Below are positions 50,938 through 59,205 of a stretch of DNA of 64,000 nucleotides, one piece after another (positions within the stretch are counted from its first letter, which is position 1; each line of letters begins with the position of its first letter). The stretch is taken from contig NZ_JAGXJY010000024.1 in assembly GCF_019091085.1 (NCBI RefSeq), forward strand, positions 1 through 64,000, written 5' to 3'. The stretch is from Mesorhizobium sp. GbtcB19. GTDB taxonomy: Bacteria; Pseudomonadota; Alphaproteobacteria; Rhizobiales; Rhizobiaceae. The notes beneath the pieces are model-generated. The model ran no database searches, was not told where the DNA came from, and saw only the letters and a list, made by a program, of their open reading frames with translations. The position numbers and the translations under genes are program-made.

Positions 50938-52431
50938 TCACGCCGCCGAGCTGTCCTGCTCCGTGGCATTCGGGTCGCCAGGTGCCGTCGCCCAGGCGAG
51001 TTCGACCAGCGTCACTGTGCGCCGGCCGGTGCCGTCGACCTGGCAGACGATGAGGCCCTGCTCCTCGATATAGTCGAGCAGCCGCCGCGCGCGGCGCAGC
51101 GAATGCGAGCCGTAGGCGCGCGCGATCGCCGCGTCGCTTGGGCAGGGCCAGCCTTCCTTGGCCGCCCGGGCGATCATCATGAACACGCCCTGCATGTCCT
51201 CCGGCAGCAGCGAGGCACGCACGGACACGTCGCGCCAGGCGTCGTCCTCGGCCATGTCGGAGCCGACGCCGGCGCGGGCGCGCGTCAGCATGCGGCGGAA
51301 TTCCGAGAGATCGGGCACGGTCGAAGCAAGCCCTTCGATGCGGCAGCGGACCACGAACTCCTGGTAGAGCACGCCGATGACGCGGAACCCGGCATCCGGC
51401 TCGGCCAGGATGGCGCGTAGGATGCGGTCCATGCGCTCGCGGCGCTCTGCCAGGTCCTCGGCGCTGGGCTGCGGCTCCGCCGGCTCAGGGCGGATGTCCA
51501 GCGGCGCGGCCTTGGCCGCCATCAGTTGATCGAGCAGATCCGGCGAAGGCCGGCGTTGCGGCCTGACCGTCTCCGGCGGCGGCGCCGCCAGGATGACCGC
51601 GCGGGCATCCTCGAGTGCCGCCCCAGGCATCGGCATTAGCCGCGGCGTACCGTTGCGCGGGCTGGTTTCGGTCTGGCCGATGCGCACGCCGAGCGGACGG
51701 CGCGACAAGGCAGGGCCGAGCGCCATGAAATGCCCGCGCTCCAGGTCGCGAAACGCCTCGGCCTGTCGCCGTTCCATGCCGAGCAGATCGGCCGCGCGCG
51801 CCATGTCGATGTCGAGGAAGGTGCGGCCCATCAGGAAATTGGAAGCCTCCGCCGCGACGTTCTTGGCGAGCTTCGCCAATCGCTGCGTGGCGATGATGCC
51901 GGCAAGCCCGCGCTTGCGGCCGCGGCACATCAGATTGGTCATCGCGCCCAGCGAAAGTTTTCGCGCTTCGTCCGACACTTCTCCAGCAGCTGCTGGCGCG
52001 AAAAGCTGCGCTTCGTCTACGATCACCAGCATCGGATACCAATGGTCGCGCGCGACCTCGAACAGCCCGCCCAGGAAAGCCGCGGCACGCCGCATCTGGT
52101 TCTCGGCGTCGAGCCCTTCGAGGTTGAGCACCGTCGAGACGCGGTGGATGCGCGCACGCTCGCCCGCGGCCTGCAGGCCGCGCTCGGTATGCTCCTCGGC
52201 ATCGATCACCAGATGTCCGAAGCGTTCGCCGAGCGACACGAAGTCGCCTTCCGGGTCGATGATGGTCTGCTGCACCCACGGCGCGCTCTGTTCGAGCAGC
52301 CGGCGCAGCAGATGCGACTTGCCGGAGCCCGAATTGCCCTGCACCAGCAGGCGGGTCGCCAGCAATTCCTCAAGGTCGAGGGCCGCCGGCGCGCCTGCGC
52401 TCGTCTGCCCCATCTCGATTGCAACGGTCAT
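50938..52431 (-). CDS. HerA-like/DUF87 ATP-binding protein
   Basis: A 497-aa cytoplasmic P-loop ATPase. Walker A is LVQGNSGSGKSHLLRRLL (near residue 28), Walker B MLVIVDEAQLFAPA (near 135), and a later GRTFLDIDMARAADLLGMER segment is typical of HerA/FtsK-like helicase-type ATPases. The C-terminal third (about 330-490) carries helical and winged-helix-like stretches (DAAIARAYGSHSLRRARRLL). Similar proteins are widespread in rhizobia without known role; partners such as NurA are not encoded here. It is convergent with hemN. Confidence 0.82.
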   Translation of the reverse strand: MTVAIEMGQTSAGAPAALDLEELLATRLLVQGNSGSGKSHLLRRLLEQSAPWVQQTIIDPEGDFVSLGERFGHLVIDAEEHTERGLQAAGERARIHRVSTVLNLEGLDAENQMRRAAAFLGGLFEVARDHWYPMLVIVDEAQLFAPAAAGEVSDEARKLSLGAMTNLMCRGRKRGLAGIIATQRLAKLAKNVAAEASNFLMGRTFLDIDMARAADLLGMERRQAEAFRDLERGHFMALGPALSRRPLGVRIGQTETSPRNGTPRLMPMPGAALEDARAVILAAPPPETVRPQRRPSPDLLDQLMAAKAAPLDIRPEPAEPQPSAEDLAERRERMDRILRAILAEPDAGFRVIGVLYQEFVVRCRIEGLASTVPDLSEFRRMLTRARAGVGSDMAEDDAWRDVSVRASLLPEDMQGVFMMIARAAKEGWPCPSDAAIARAYGSHSLRRARRLLDYIEEQGLIVCQVDGTGRRTVTLVELAWATAPGDPNATEQDSSAA

Positions 52432-52648
52432 GTCTCGACTCGGATCGTCTCCCTGCGCCGGATCGGGTTATCAATCCGTGCGCAAGGCGTCGAGCACGCC
52501 ACGGCCATTTGCCGGGTGTTCCACAGCTACTCGCCCCTTTGGCGGGAGCCTGTCGCCAGTCCTTCTGGTCGGACCACCATTTCGCTGGCGCCGGTTGGCC
52601 ATTGGCGTATCATCATCGCGGGACAGGGTTCATGGCAGGAGGAGGCCG

Positions 52649-52921
52649 ATGGACGTCGCTGCCGAAGTGCCCGTTGCCGAGTTGACGGTGCAAGACCTTG
52701 TTGCGTCTGCCCTTTCCAAGTTTCGCGCCGGCGATACGGTCTCGACGCGCGCCATGCTCGATGCCATCCGCCGTTCCGGTCCAGCCTGCGACGACAGCGA
52801 CGATCATCTCGTCGAACTGATCGTCATGGCGGCAATTGGTAAGACCATGGGCGTCGTCTTCGACCACCGCTCGCCGGACGAGCGGCTGCCGCTTTCCGAA
52901 GGTATTTCCCTGCGGGCCTAG
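52649..52921 (+). CDS. Small hypothetical protein (90 aa)
   Basis: A 90-aa acidic, probably helical protein (MDVAAEVPVAELTVQDLVAS... ending PLSEGISLRA). Start: ATG 52649 after AGGAGGAGG. No membrane segment, cysteine cluster or known domain is visible. It stands alone, with 217 bp of spacer upstream shared with the divergent ATPase gene. Confidence 0.65.
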   Translation: MDVAAEVPVAELTVQDLVASALSKFRAGDTVSTRAMLDAIRRSGPACDDSDDHLVELIVMAAIGKTMGVVFDHRSPDERLPLSEGISLRA

Positions 52922-52987
52922 AAGTCGCCAAGCCCTAAATCCGTTGAGATTCGGGTCAGGCCGGCCTCACCCGAATATCGGCACGCC

Positions 52988-53470
52988 TTAGCCGAGCGGA
53001 TGCGGCATGTAACCTACAAAGCCGGCGATCTTCCAGCGGCCGCCGACTTTGCGGCAGAAATAGAGCGTCTGCCATTTGAGCCGGTCGACGCTGCCGTCGG
53101 CCTTGGCGATCGAGCCGTCGAACTTCTTGTGCAGCACCGCACGATCGCCATCGACGTCGATGTCGCGCATGTTGGTGACGCGGAAAATCGCCTCGCGCAG
53201 CGGCTCGGCGAATTCCGTCGCGGCTGTCTCCTTGGCCTGGCGCAGCCATTCGTCGCGATAGACGTCCAGCCTGGGAAACTGCAGCCGCCAGGCATCGGCA
53301 TTGGACAGGAAATGCGCATGCATGCCGAAGAAGCTCTCGGCGATGAAATCGTCCTCGACCATCGACCAATCCTGTCCGAGGAAGGCATCGATGTCGCGCC
53401 GCACCAGCATTTCCCACAGCGCGTGGCGATCGGCATCGCCTTCCGGGAAGGGATTCTTGTCGAAGGTCAT
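52988..53470 (-). CDS. SnoaL/NTF2-like protein
   Basis: A 160-aa protein of the NTF2-like cone fold (MTFDKNPFPEGDADRHALWE; WSMVEDDFIAESFFGMHAHF; AVLHKKFDGSIAKADG; WQTLYFCRKVGGRWKIAGFVGYMP). Members bind or transform small hydrophobic ligands. Start: ATG 53470; the long frame upstream is antisense to ridA. It is divergent from the RidA gene across two putative RpiR operators, so it is likely one catabolic regulon with 53669-58573. Confidence 0.8.
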   Translation of the reverse strand: MTFDKNPFPEGDADRHALWEMLVRRDIDAFLGQDWSMVEDDFIAESFFGMHAHFLSNADAWRLQFPRLDVYRDEWLRQAKETAATEFAEPLREAIFRVTNMRDIDVDGDRAVLHKKFDGSIAKADGSVDRLKWQTLYFCRKVGGRWKIAGFVGYMPHPLG

Positions 53471-53528
53471 GTTCGTTCTCTCCTGGATCGATGCCGGCGA
53501 TCGAGCGCGCGCACCATGCTGAGCTTCC

Positions 53529-53543
53529 TGTAACAAAGCAACA
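53529..53543. promoter_or_regulatory. Putative RpiR operator (second regulon) 1
   Basis: TGTAA-CAAAG-CAACA: 5-bp arms, 5-bp spacer. The complement fits TGTWR-CTTTS-YWACA. Located 60 bp upstream of the NTF2-like gene. Confidence 0.5.
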
Positions 53544-53558
53544 TCAATTCTGAAATTC

Positions 53559-53573
53559 TGTTGCTTTCCAACA
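53559..53573. promoter_or_regulatory. Putative RpiR operator (second regulon) 2
   Basis: TGTTG-CTTTC-CAACA, a perfect inverted repeat; its centre is 30 bp from the first site (three turns). Located about 95 bp upstream of the RidA start. Confidence 0.55.
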
Positions 53574-53668
53574 AGCCCTCTATGAGGATTGCGCCGAGAG
53601 GCGTAGAGGGGCACGACAAATCCGGACCGCGAAGCGGTGATCCTCAATTTCCGATCAGGAGGCCTTTC

Positions 53669-54034
53669 TTGCCCAAGCAGTGTTTTGGAACCTCGCATGT
53701 CCCGCTTTCGCCTGCCGTACGCGCCGGTGATTTCGTCTATGTCTCGGGCCAGGTGCCCGTGGGCAGCGACGGGCTCGTCGTAAAGGGCGGCATCGCCGAT
53801 CAGGCCGAACAGGTGCTGCAGAACATCAAGGCGGCGCTGGCGCTTGCCGGCTGCACCATGGATGATGTGGTCAAGACCACCGTCTGGCTGGAGGACGCGC
53901 GCGATTTCGGCACCTTCAATGCCGTCTATGCGAAGCATTTCCCAAAAGATCCGCCGGCGCGCACCACGGTCGAGTCGCGCCTGATGATCGACATCAAGAT
54001 CGAGATCGAAGCAGTCGCCTACCGGCCGGTCTGA
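53669..54034 (+). CDS. RidA/YjgF-family protein
   Basis: A 121-aa RidA-family protein, which usually hydrolyses reactive imines/enamines to ketones and ammonia or acts on related intermediates. Family features: PLSPAVRAGDFVYVSGQVPV near residue 16, QAEQVLQNIKAALALAGC near 47, and the Arg in PARTTVESRL (near 100), the usual catalytic position. Start: TTG 53669, seven bases after AGGAGG; no ATG fits. It precedes the metallohydrolase gene, with an R1 repeat in between. Confidence 0.9.
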   Translation: MPKQCFGTSHVPLSPAVRAGDFVYVSGQVPVGSDGLVVKGGIADQAEQVLQNIKAALALAGCTMDDVVKTTVWLEDARDFGTFNAVYAKHFPKDPPARTTVESRLMIDIKIEIEAVAYRPV

Positions 54035-54040
54035 TCGCCT

Positions 54041-54098
54041 GGAGCAATTCCAGGAAAAGTGCGTAGCGGTTTTCCGTCCGGAATTGCGTGAAACAAAC
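54041..54098. repeat. Interspersed palindromic repeat, family R1, copy 4 (first half only)
   Basis: GCAATTCC...GGAATTGC hairpin inside the RidA-metallohydrolase operon, ending about 20 bp before the ATG at 54118. Same layout relative to the downstream start codon as copy 2. Confidence 0.85.
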
Positions 54099-54117
54099 AC
54101 ACAACGGGGAGGCACCG

Positions 54118-55341
54118 ATGCAGTTCGATCTTTTGATCAAGGGCGGGCGCGTCATCGACCCCGCGTCGGGCCTGGACGCGCAGCGTGATGTTGCCATTGC
54201 CGAAGGCCGTATCGCTGCGATCGACGCGGCGATCGATGCCGAGGCCGCGGGTGAAGTCGTCGATGCGCGGGACTGCATCGTCACGCCCGGCCTTATCGAC
54301 CTGCACAGCCATGTCTATTGGGGCGGCACCTCGCTCGGCGTCGACGCCGACCGGCTCGCCGCCAAGAGCGGCACCACCACCTTCATCGACGCCGGCAGCG
54401 CCGGCGCCGGCAATTTTCTCGGCTTCCGTCGCCACGTCATCGAGCGCTCGACGGTCCGCATCCTCGCTTACGTCAACATCTCCTTTGCCGGCATTTTCGG
54501 CTTCGCGAACACGGTGTCGGTCGGCGAGTGCGGCGATCTCAGGCTCTGCGAGCCGCGCGAGACGGTGGCCGCGGTGCGCGAGCACGCCGATGTGGTGGTC
54601 GGCGTCAAGGTGCGCTCCGGCAAGCATGCCGGCGGCACCAGCGGCATCGCCCCGGTCGACCTCGCGCTCGAAGCCGCCGACAAGGCCGGCCTGCCGCTGA
54701 TGGCGCATATCGACGAGCCGCCGCCGGGACGCTCGGAAGTGCTGCCGAGGCTCCGCCGCGGCGACATCCTCACCCATTGCTTCCGCCCGTTTCCCAACGC
54801 TCCGGTCTTCGCCTCCGGCGCGGTGCGGCCAGACATGCGCCTCGCCCGCGAGCGCGGCGTCATCTTCGACATCGGCCACGGCATGGGCTCTTTCGACTTC
54901 GAGGTGGCGAAGGCGGTGCTGGCCGAGGGCCTGGCGCCCGACGTCATTTCCAGCGACGTGCATCTCTACTGCGTCGACGGCCCCGCCTTCGATATATTGG
55001 TCTGCATGTCGAAGCTGATGGCGCTCGGCATGCCGCTGGTCGAGGTGCTGCGTGCCGCGACCGTGAACCCAGCGCGGGCGATTGCCCGGCCCGAGCTCGG
55101 CGCGCTGAAGGTCGGCGGCATCGGCGATGTCGCGGTGCTGAGGCAGCAACCTGGCCGCTTCACCTTCGTCGACGCTGTCGGGGCGTCCTTGGTTTCGGAT
55201 CGACGGCTGGTCTCCAACGGCATCGTCATCGGCGGCAAATGGTGGCCGAACGACGCGCCCGACCACAACGAGACCGAGCGCTTCGAGCCGCATGCGGGTC
55301 ATACGCATGTGGATGTGGTGGCCAGGCATCTTGGAAAGTGA
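54118..55341 (+). CDS. Amidohydrolase/deacetylase-family metallohydrolase
   Basis: A 407-aa amidohydrolase-superfamily protein of the dihydroorotase/D-aminoacylase-like branch. Metal motif LIDLHSHVYWGG near residue 60; further ligand candidates in VGVKVRSGKH (Lys near 163), LMAHIDEPP (His near 195), LTHCFRPF (near 215) and ISSDVHLYC (Asp near 280). It should hydrolyse a cyclic or N-acyl amide. Start: ATG 54118 after GGGGAGG. RidA upstream suggests a reactive nitrogen intermediate in the pathway. Substrate unknown. Confidence 0.9.
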   Translation: MQFDLLIKGGRVIDPASGLDAQRDVAIAEGRIAAIDAAIDAEAAGEVVDARDCIVTPGLIDLHSHVYWGGTSLGVDADRLAAKSGTTTFIDAGSAGAGNFLGFRRHVIERSTVRILAYVNISFAGIFGFANTVSVGECGDLRLCEPRETVAAVREHADVVVGVKVRSGKHAGGTSGIAPVDLALEAADKAGLPLMAHIDEPPPGRSEVLPRLRRGDILTHCFRPFPNAPVFASGAVRPDMRLARERGVIFDIGHGMGSFDFEVAKAVLAEGLAPDVISSDVHLYCVDGPAFDILVCMSKLMALGMPLVEVLRAATVNPARAIARPELGALKVGGIGDVAVLRQQPGRFTFVDAVGASLVSDRRLVSNGIVIGGKWWPNDAPDHNETERFEPHAGHTHVDVVARHLGK

Positions 55342-55350
55342 TTGGCCAAT

Positions 55351-55624
55351 CTCCCCCCTCGTGGGGGAGATGCCCGGCAGGGCAGAGGGGGGCGCGAAGG
55401 AACGCAGCGCCTGCAGGATCAGGTTCCTCGCCCCACGAAGTGGGGAGAGGTGGCTCGGCGAAAGCCGAGACGGAGAGGGGAGCGCCCTACGAAGGCCCCC
55501 TCTCCGTCCGCTTCGCGGACACCTCTCCCCCGCCTCTGGCGGGGGCGAGGAACCTTAGTTGGAGACGTCGGCGGGACAGCGCCCCCTCTGGCCTGCCGGC
55601 CATCTCCCCCACAAGGGGGGAGAT
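55351..55624. repeat. Nested palindromic repeat, families R2/R3, copy c
   Basis: Outer arms (CTCCCCCCTCGTGGGGGAGA... and ...TCTCCCCCACAAGGGGGGAG, with CCGGCAGGGCAGAGGGGG opposite CCCCCTCTGGCCTGCCGG) enclose a second complete palindrome at 55422-55554 that begins GGTTCCTCGCCCC and ends GGGGCGAGGAACC. It looks like one element inserted into another. It fills the convergent gap between the metallohydrolase and monooxygenase genes. Confidence 0.8.
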
Positions 55625-55631
55625 CGCAGCT

Positions 55632-57422
55632 TCAACGCCTTGCGTTGCTCGGCTCGCCATAAACCGGCGTCGCTATTCCCTCCATCCGCGCCTTGAGCTG
55701 CAGCGCCACATATTTCGAATAAAACCGCGACAGCGCCAGATTGCCGCCGTGGAACCACAGCGCTTCCTGCGCCGTCGGCTTCCACATGTTGCGCAACTCA
55801 CCCTGCCACGGTCCGGGATCGCCCTTGACGCCGGAGCCGAGGCCCCAGCACGGGCCGACCTTGTCGGCGACCTCGCGCGAGACGATCCCCGCCACCGTCT
55901 CGTTCATCGACTGGTAGCCGGTGCAGCAGACGATCGCATCGACGGCTAGTTCGCTGCCGTCCTCGAACAGGATGCCGCTCGGCGTCAGCGACTTGATGCC
56001 GACGCCGCTCTTCACCTTGATCTCGCCGTTCAGGATCAACTCGCAGGCGCCGACATCGATGTAGTAGCCCGAGCCGGTGCGGTAGGCCTTCATCAACAGC
56101 CCTGTCTCGTCGTCGCCGAAGTCGATGGCGAAGCCACTGTCGCTGAGGCGCTTGTAGAAATCCGCATCGCGCGCCCTGATCACGTCGTAGACCGCTCGCT
56201 GGCCCTTCGGCACCAAGGCGAAGGGTGTCGAGGCGACGATCATGTCGGCCTTGTCGGTGGTGATGCCGCGCCCCAGCGCCTTCTCCGAAAAGATCTCGAA
56301 GCCGACCTCCATCAGCGTGTCGGACTTCACCACGGTCGTCGGTGAGCGCTGCACCATGGTCACATTGGCGCCTGCTTCCCACAGATCGACACTGACATCG
56401 TGGCCTGAGCTTGCAGCACCGATCACGGCGACGCGTTTGCCGCGGAATTTCTCGCCGGTGGCATACTGGCTGGAATGCAAAAGCTCGCCCTTGAAGCTGC
56501 CCGCGCCCGGCAACTCGATCTGCCGCGGCGGCCCGTAAGCGCCGGTGGCGAAGACGATATGCTTCGGCTTCAGCGTGATGCGCTGGCCGACGCGGTCGAC
56601 CACCACGGTCCAGACTTTTTCGGCTTCGTCATAGGCGGCGCTGATGCATTTGGTGGCGACCCAATAGTTCAGCTCCATGACGCGCGTATACATTTCCAGC
56701 CAGTCGCCCATCTTGTCCTTGGGCGTGAAGACCGGCCAGTTTTCCGGGAACGGAACATAGGGCAGATGGTCGTACCAGACCGGATCGTGCAGCACGAGCG
56801 AGCGATAGCGGTTGCGCCAGGAATCGCCGGCGCGCGCATTCTTCTCGATGACGAGAGTCGGCACGCCGAGCTGCCGCAGCCGGGCGCCCAGCATGATGCC
56901 GCCTTGCCCGCCGCCGATCACCAGGCAATAGGGTTGCTCGTGCACGCCGAGATCGCGCGCCTCACGCGCCCGTGCTTCCGCCCAGGTCTCGCGCTTGGGG
57001 TCTGCCTTGTGGCGGATGCCGAGCGGACGGGCCAGGCCCTTCTGCTCCTCGAAGCCCTTGAGCTCGCTCATCGCCGTGAACAGCGTGCGGCAGCGGCCGT
57101 CCTTGAGCCGCAGGATGCCCTCGCCCCGCGCCACTGCCGTCTCGAAGCCGAACCAGGCTTCGACGATGCCGTCATCGACGCTTGGCTCCCCGGAGAGCCG
57201 CCAATGCGACGGCTGCGCCGAGGACAGCGTCGCCCGCAGCATCTCACGGATCGCGCCCTGTCCCTCCATGGTCTTGATGTTCCAGGTGAAGGTCAAAAGA
57301 TCGCGCCAGTAGCAGTCCTCGACGAAAAGGCCGGTCGCCGCCTCGACGTCGCCGGCCTCGAGCGCCCGGCTGAATGAGCCGAGCCAGGTTGCCGCCTGTT
57401 GCGATGGTGCGATGTCGAGCAT
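55632..57422 (-). CDS. Flavin-containing monooxygenase with NTF2-like N-terminus
   Basis: A 596-aa FAD/NADPH monooxygenase. Residues about 1-120 form an NTF2/SnoaL-like domain (FSRALEAGDVEAATGLFVED, WNIKTMEGQGAIREMLRA). The FAD motif is CLVIGGGQGGIMLGARL near 168, the FMO fingerprint FKGELLHSSQY near 320, and the NADPH motif VIGAASSGHDVSVDL near 342. Similar proteins oxidise heteroatoms or ketones. It lies between two repeats and 204 bp downstream of the RpiR gene on the same strand. Substrate unknown. Confidence 0.88.
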   Translation of the reverse strand: MLDIAPSQQAATWLGSFSRALEAGDVEAATGLFVEDCYWRDLLTFTWNIKTMEGQGAIREMLRATLSSAQPSHWRLSGEPSVDDGIVEAWFGFETAVARGEGILRLKDGRCRTLFTAMSELKGFEEQKGLARPLGIRHKADPKRETWAEARAREARDLGVHEQPYCLVIGGGQGGIMLGARLRQLGVPTLVIEKNARAGDSWRNRYRSLVLHDPVWYDHLPYVPFPENWPVFTPKDKMGDWLEMYTRVMELNYWVATKCISAAYDEAEKVWTVVVDRVGQRITLKPKHIVFATGAYGPPRQIELPGAGSFKGELLHSSQYATGEKFRGKRVAVIGAASSGHDVSVDLWEAGANVTMVQRSPTTVVKSDTLMEVGFEIFSEKALGRGITTDKADMIVASTPFALVPKGQRAVYDVIRARDADFYKRLSDSGFAIDFGDDETGLLMKAYRTGSGYYIDVGACELILNGEIKVKSGVGIKSLTPSGILFEDGSELAVDAIVCCTGYQSMNETVAGIVSREVADKVGPCWGLGSGVKGDPGPWQGELRNMWKPTAQEALWFHGGNLALSRFYSKYVALQLKARMEGIATPVYGEPSNARR

Positions 57423-57478
57423 TCTTTGTCGTTCCCTTCAGTTCGAATTCTTTATCGAAGCCGGCGGCGGCGCCTTCC

Positions 57479-57618
57479 CCTTCTCCCCTTGTGGGAGAAG
57501 GTGTCGCCGAGACGGATGAGGGGTGCTCCAGGGAACGCCAACGTTTCACTCCGCTGGAACACCCCTCATCCGTCTCGGCGCTGTCGCGCCGATCTACCTT
57601 CTCCACAAGGGGAGAAGG
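57479..57618. repeat. Large palindromic repeat, family R2, copy b
   Basis: Same modules as copy a: CTTCTCCCCTTGTGGGAGAA on the left, CGGATGAGGGGTG and CACCCCTCATCCG inside, and TTCTCCACAAGGGGAGAAGG on the right (one C shorter than copy a). It separates the RpiR and monooxygenase genes. Confidence 0.85.
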
Positions 57619-57625
57619 GACTCTG

Positions 57626-58573
57626 CTAATCCCCGAGCGGCTCCATCTCCTTGCCTGTCCGGTGGATCTGCGCGTTGTATTTGATCCGGCGCACGGTCTC
57701 GCGCGCCGGGCCGTCAATCCTGTAAGCGGTCGCCACAGCAAGAAGATCGATGGCCGCAAGGAAGGCGTAACGCGACGCGGTCGGCTTCAGCGTGTCGGGA
57801 TATTCAGGCACGGCAACCGTCAGCCGCACGTCGCAGACCCGTGTCAGCTCTGTATCCGGAGCCGTCACGCAGATCGCGTTGGCGCGGTAGTGCTTGGCGA
57901 GCTCCACCGCCTCGATCACCTCACGCGTGCGGCCGGTCGCCGAGATCGCGATCACCAGGTCGCCGGGCTTCAGCGTCGAGGCCGTCATGCGCATCAGATA
58001 AGGATCGCATTGCGCGCTGATGGTGATGCCGTAGCGAAACAGGCGGTATTGCGTCTCCTGCGCCAGCGCCGACGAGCTGCCGCCGAGGCCGAACACCGTC
58101 ACTTGCCGCGCCTTGGCGATCAGCTCCGCCGCTTTCTGCAACTGCCCCGGATCGATCTGCCGCTCCGCCTCCTGCAGCGCCCGCCGCGCTTCGCCGAACA
58201 CGGCGTTCCAGAACGGCATGCCGCTGTCGCTGTTCGTGGGTTGCGGCTTGGTGGCGAGATAGAGCGCGCCGACGACCAGGCTCTGCGCCAGCTTCAGCTT
58301 GAAGTCGCGCACGCCGTCGCAGCCGATGGCACGGCAGAAGCGGGTCACCGTCGGCTCGCTGACCCCGGCGCGCTGGGCAAGCGCGGCGTTGGACGCATCG
58401 ACCGCATATTTGACGTCGTCGAGCACGACATCGGCGACGCGGCGCTCGGCCGGCCGCAGTTCTGCATAGCTGTCCTTCACCTGCGAGATGATATCGGGAA
58501 TGCGCCTGACATGGTCATGCCGGTCGCCGTCCTCTTCCGTCGTTCGCAGCACCTGGTTGTCAGCTTCGGTCAT
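57626..58573 (-). CDS. RpiR/MurR-family transcriptional regulator (second)
   Basis: A 315-aa regulator. The N-terminal helix-turn-helix (about 25-100) contains DASNAALAQRAGVSEPTVTR and FCRAIGCDGVRDFKLKLAQ; the SIS effector domain (about 145-280) contains VTVFGLGGSSSALAQETQYR and DLVIAISATGRTREVIEAVE. Start: ATG 58573. It likely binds the 15-bp inverted repeats found at 58660 and 58772 upstream of itself and at 53529 and 53559 in the RidA promoter, forming an autoregulated catabolic regulon. Confidence 0.92.
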   Translation of the reverse strand: MTEADNQVLRTTEEDGDRHDHVRRIPDIISQVKDSYAELRPAERRVADVVLDDVKYAVDASNAALAQRAGVSEPTVTRFCRAIGCDGVRDFKLKLAQSLVVGALYLATKPQPTNSDSGMPFWNAVFGEARRALQEAERQIDPGQLQKAAELIAKARQVTVFGLGGSSSALAQETQYRLFRYGITISAQCDPYLMRMTASTLKPGDLVIAISATGRTREVIEAVELAKHYRANAICVTAPDTELTRVCDVRLTVAVPEYPDTLKPTASRYAFLAAIDLLAVATAYRIDGPARETVRRIKYNAQIHRTGKEMEPLGD

Positions 58574-58659
58574 TGGCCAGTCCTCCCCAGCCCGCTTCTG
58601 GAGCCATCATCTTCGCGATTATCCGCCCGCTGGCCATAGGCAATCAACCGGTCCGAGTA

Positions 58660-58674
58660 TGTAGGAAAGTAACA
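58660..58674. promoter_or_regulatory. Putative RpiR operator (second regulon) 3
   Basis: TGTAG-GAAAG-TAACA, 87 bp upstream of the rpiR-type start; complement TGTTACTTTCCTACA. Confidence 0.5.
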
Positions 58675-58771
58675 GACATCGCAAGCGAACAAAACACTGG
58701 AGAATCATGCCTTTAGATAACAAAATATTTGAGCCGAATTGCTCCCATGCTTCACCCTTTTTGCTCGGCAA

Positions 58772-58786
58772 AGTAGGATAGTTACA
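58772..58786. promoter_or_regulatory. Putative RpiR operator (second regulon) 4
   Basis: AGTAG-GATAG-TTACA, a slightly weaker copy 112 bp from the third site; the 14 bases GTAGGATAGTTACA differ from site 3 at two positions. Confidence 0.45.
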
Positions 58787-59107
58787 GATCGATTCTGCGG
58801 ATTTCCAAGAGGGGAATCCCGTCCGCTTTCATACGTCATTGCTTGCCACGCCTGACCCCAGCGAAGGCGGTTGAATTGGCCGACCAGGCGATCCCATCGG
58901 AGGGAGGCGCTTCCACCCAAAACCCCTATAAAATTCCTATATCTTTCCTGTCCGCCCCGTCTCGATCCTTTATGGCGGTCGGGTCCATATTTTACATCGA
59001 GCAGAAGCTTTGAGCGCCGTCGCCGGCAAGGTGACGCGCGCCTTTTGCGCTGATTTTGGGTCCGCGTCTTGTGGCCCGCAGATGGAATGAAAACAAGGAA
59101 CGCACTC

Positions 59108-59188
59108 ATGGACATAATTGTTCTCGGGATCGAAGTTTTATTCTTCGTCCTGTCCCTGGCCTACATCAAAGTCTGTGACAGAATCTGA
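59108..59188 (+). CDS. 26-aa membrane peptide at the head of the kdp operon
   Basis: A tiny ORF, MDIIVLGIEVLFFVLSLAYI followed by KVCDRI: one hydrophobic helix with a cationic end. It starts 7 bases after CAAGGAACG and ends 17 bp before kdpF. It is too short for standard gene calling. Its size, single span and position next to KdpF suggest a second KdpF-like stabilising peptide; this is inference. Confidence 0.6.
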   Translation: MDIIVLGIEVLFFVLSLAYIKVCDRI

Positions 59189-59205
59189 GGCGGAAGGATC
59201 GGACC

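Larger units (their letters stand above)
58574..59107. promoter_or_regulatory. Divergent 534-bp spacer between rpiR-type gene and kdp operon
   Basis: No gene of credible length was seen. It holds two RpiR-type sites (58660-58674 and 58772-58786) near the left end and, nearer the kdp side, AT-rich stretches such as CCTATAAAATTCC (about 58923) that could belong to a promoter. No KdpE site could be identified with confidence. Confidence 0.5.

Noticed and set aside
58574-59107. Potassium or c-di-AMP riboswitch upstream of kdp
   Set aside because: No conserved riboswitch core could be recognised; the visible repeated elements fit RpiR sites instead.
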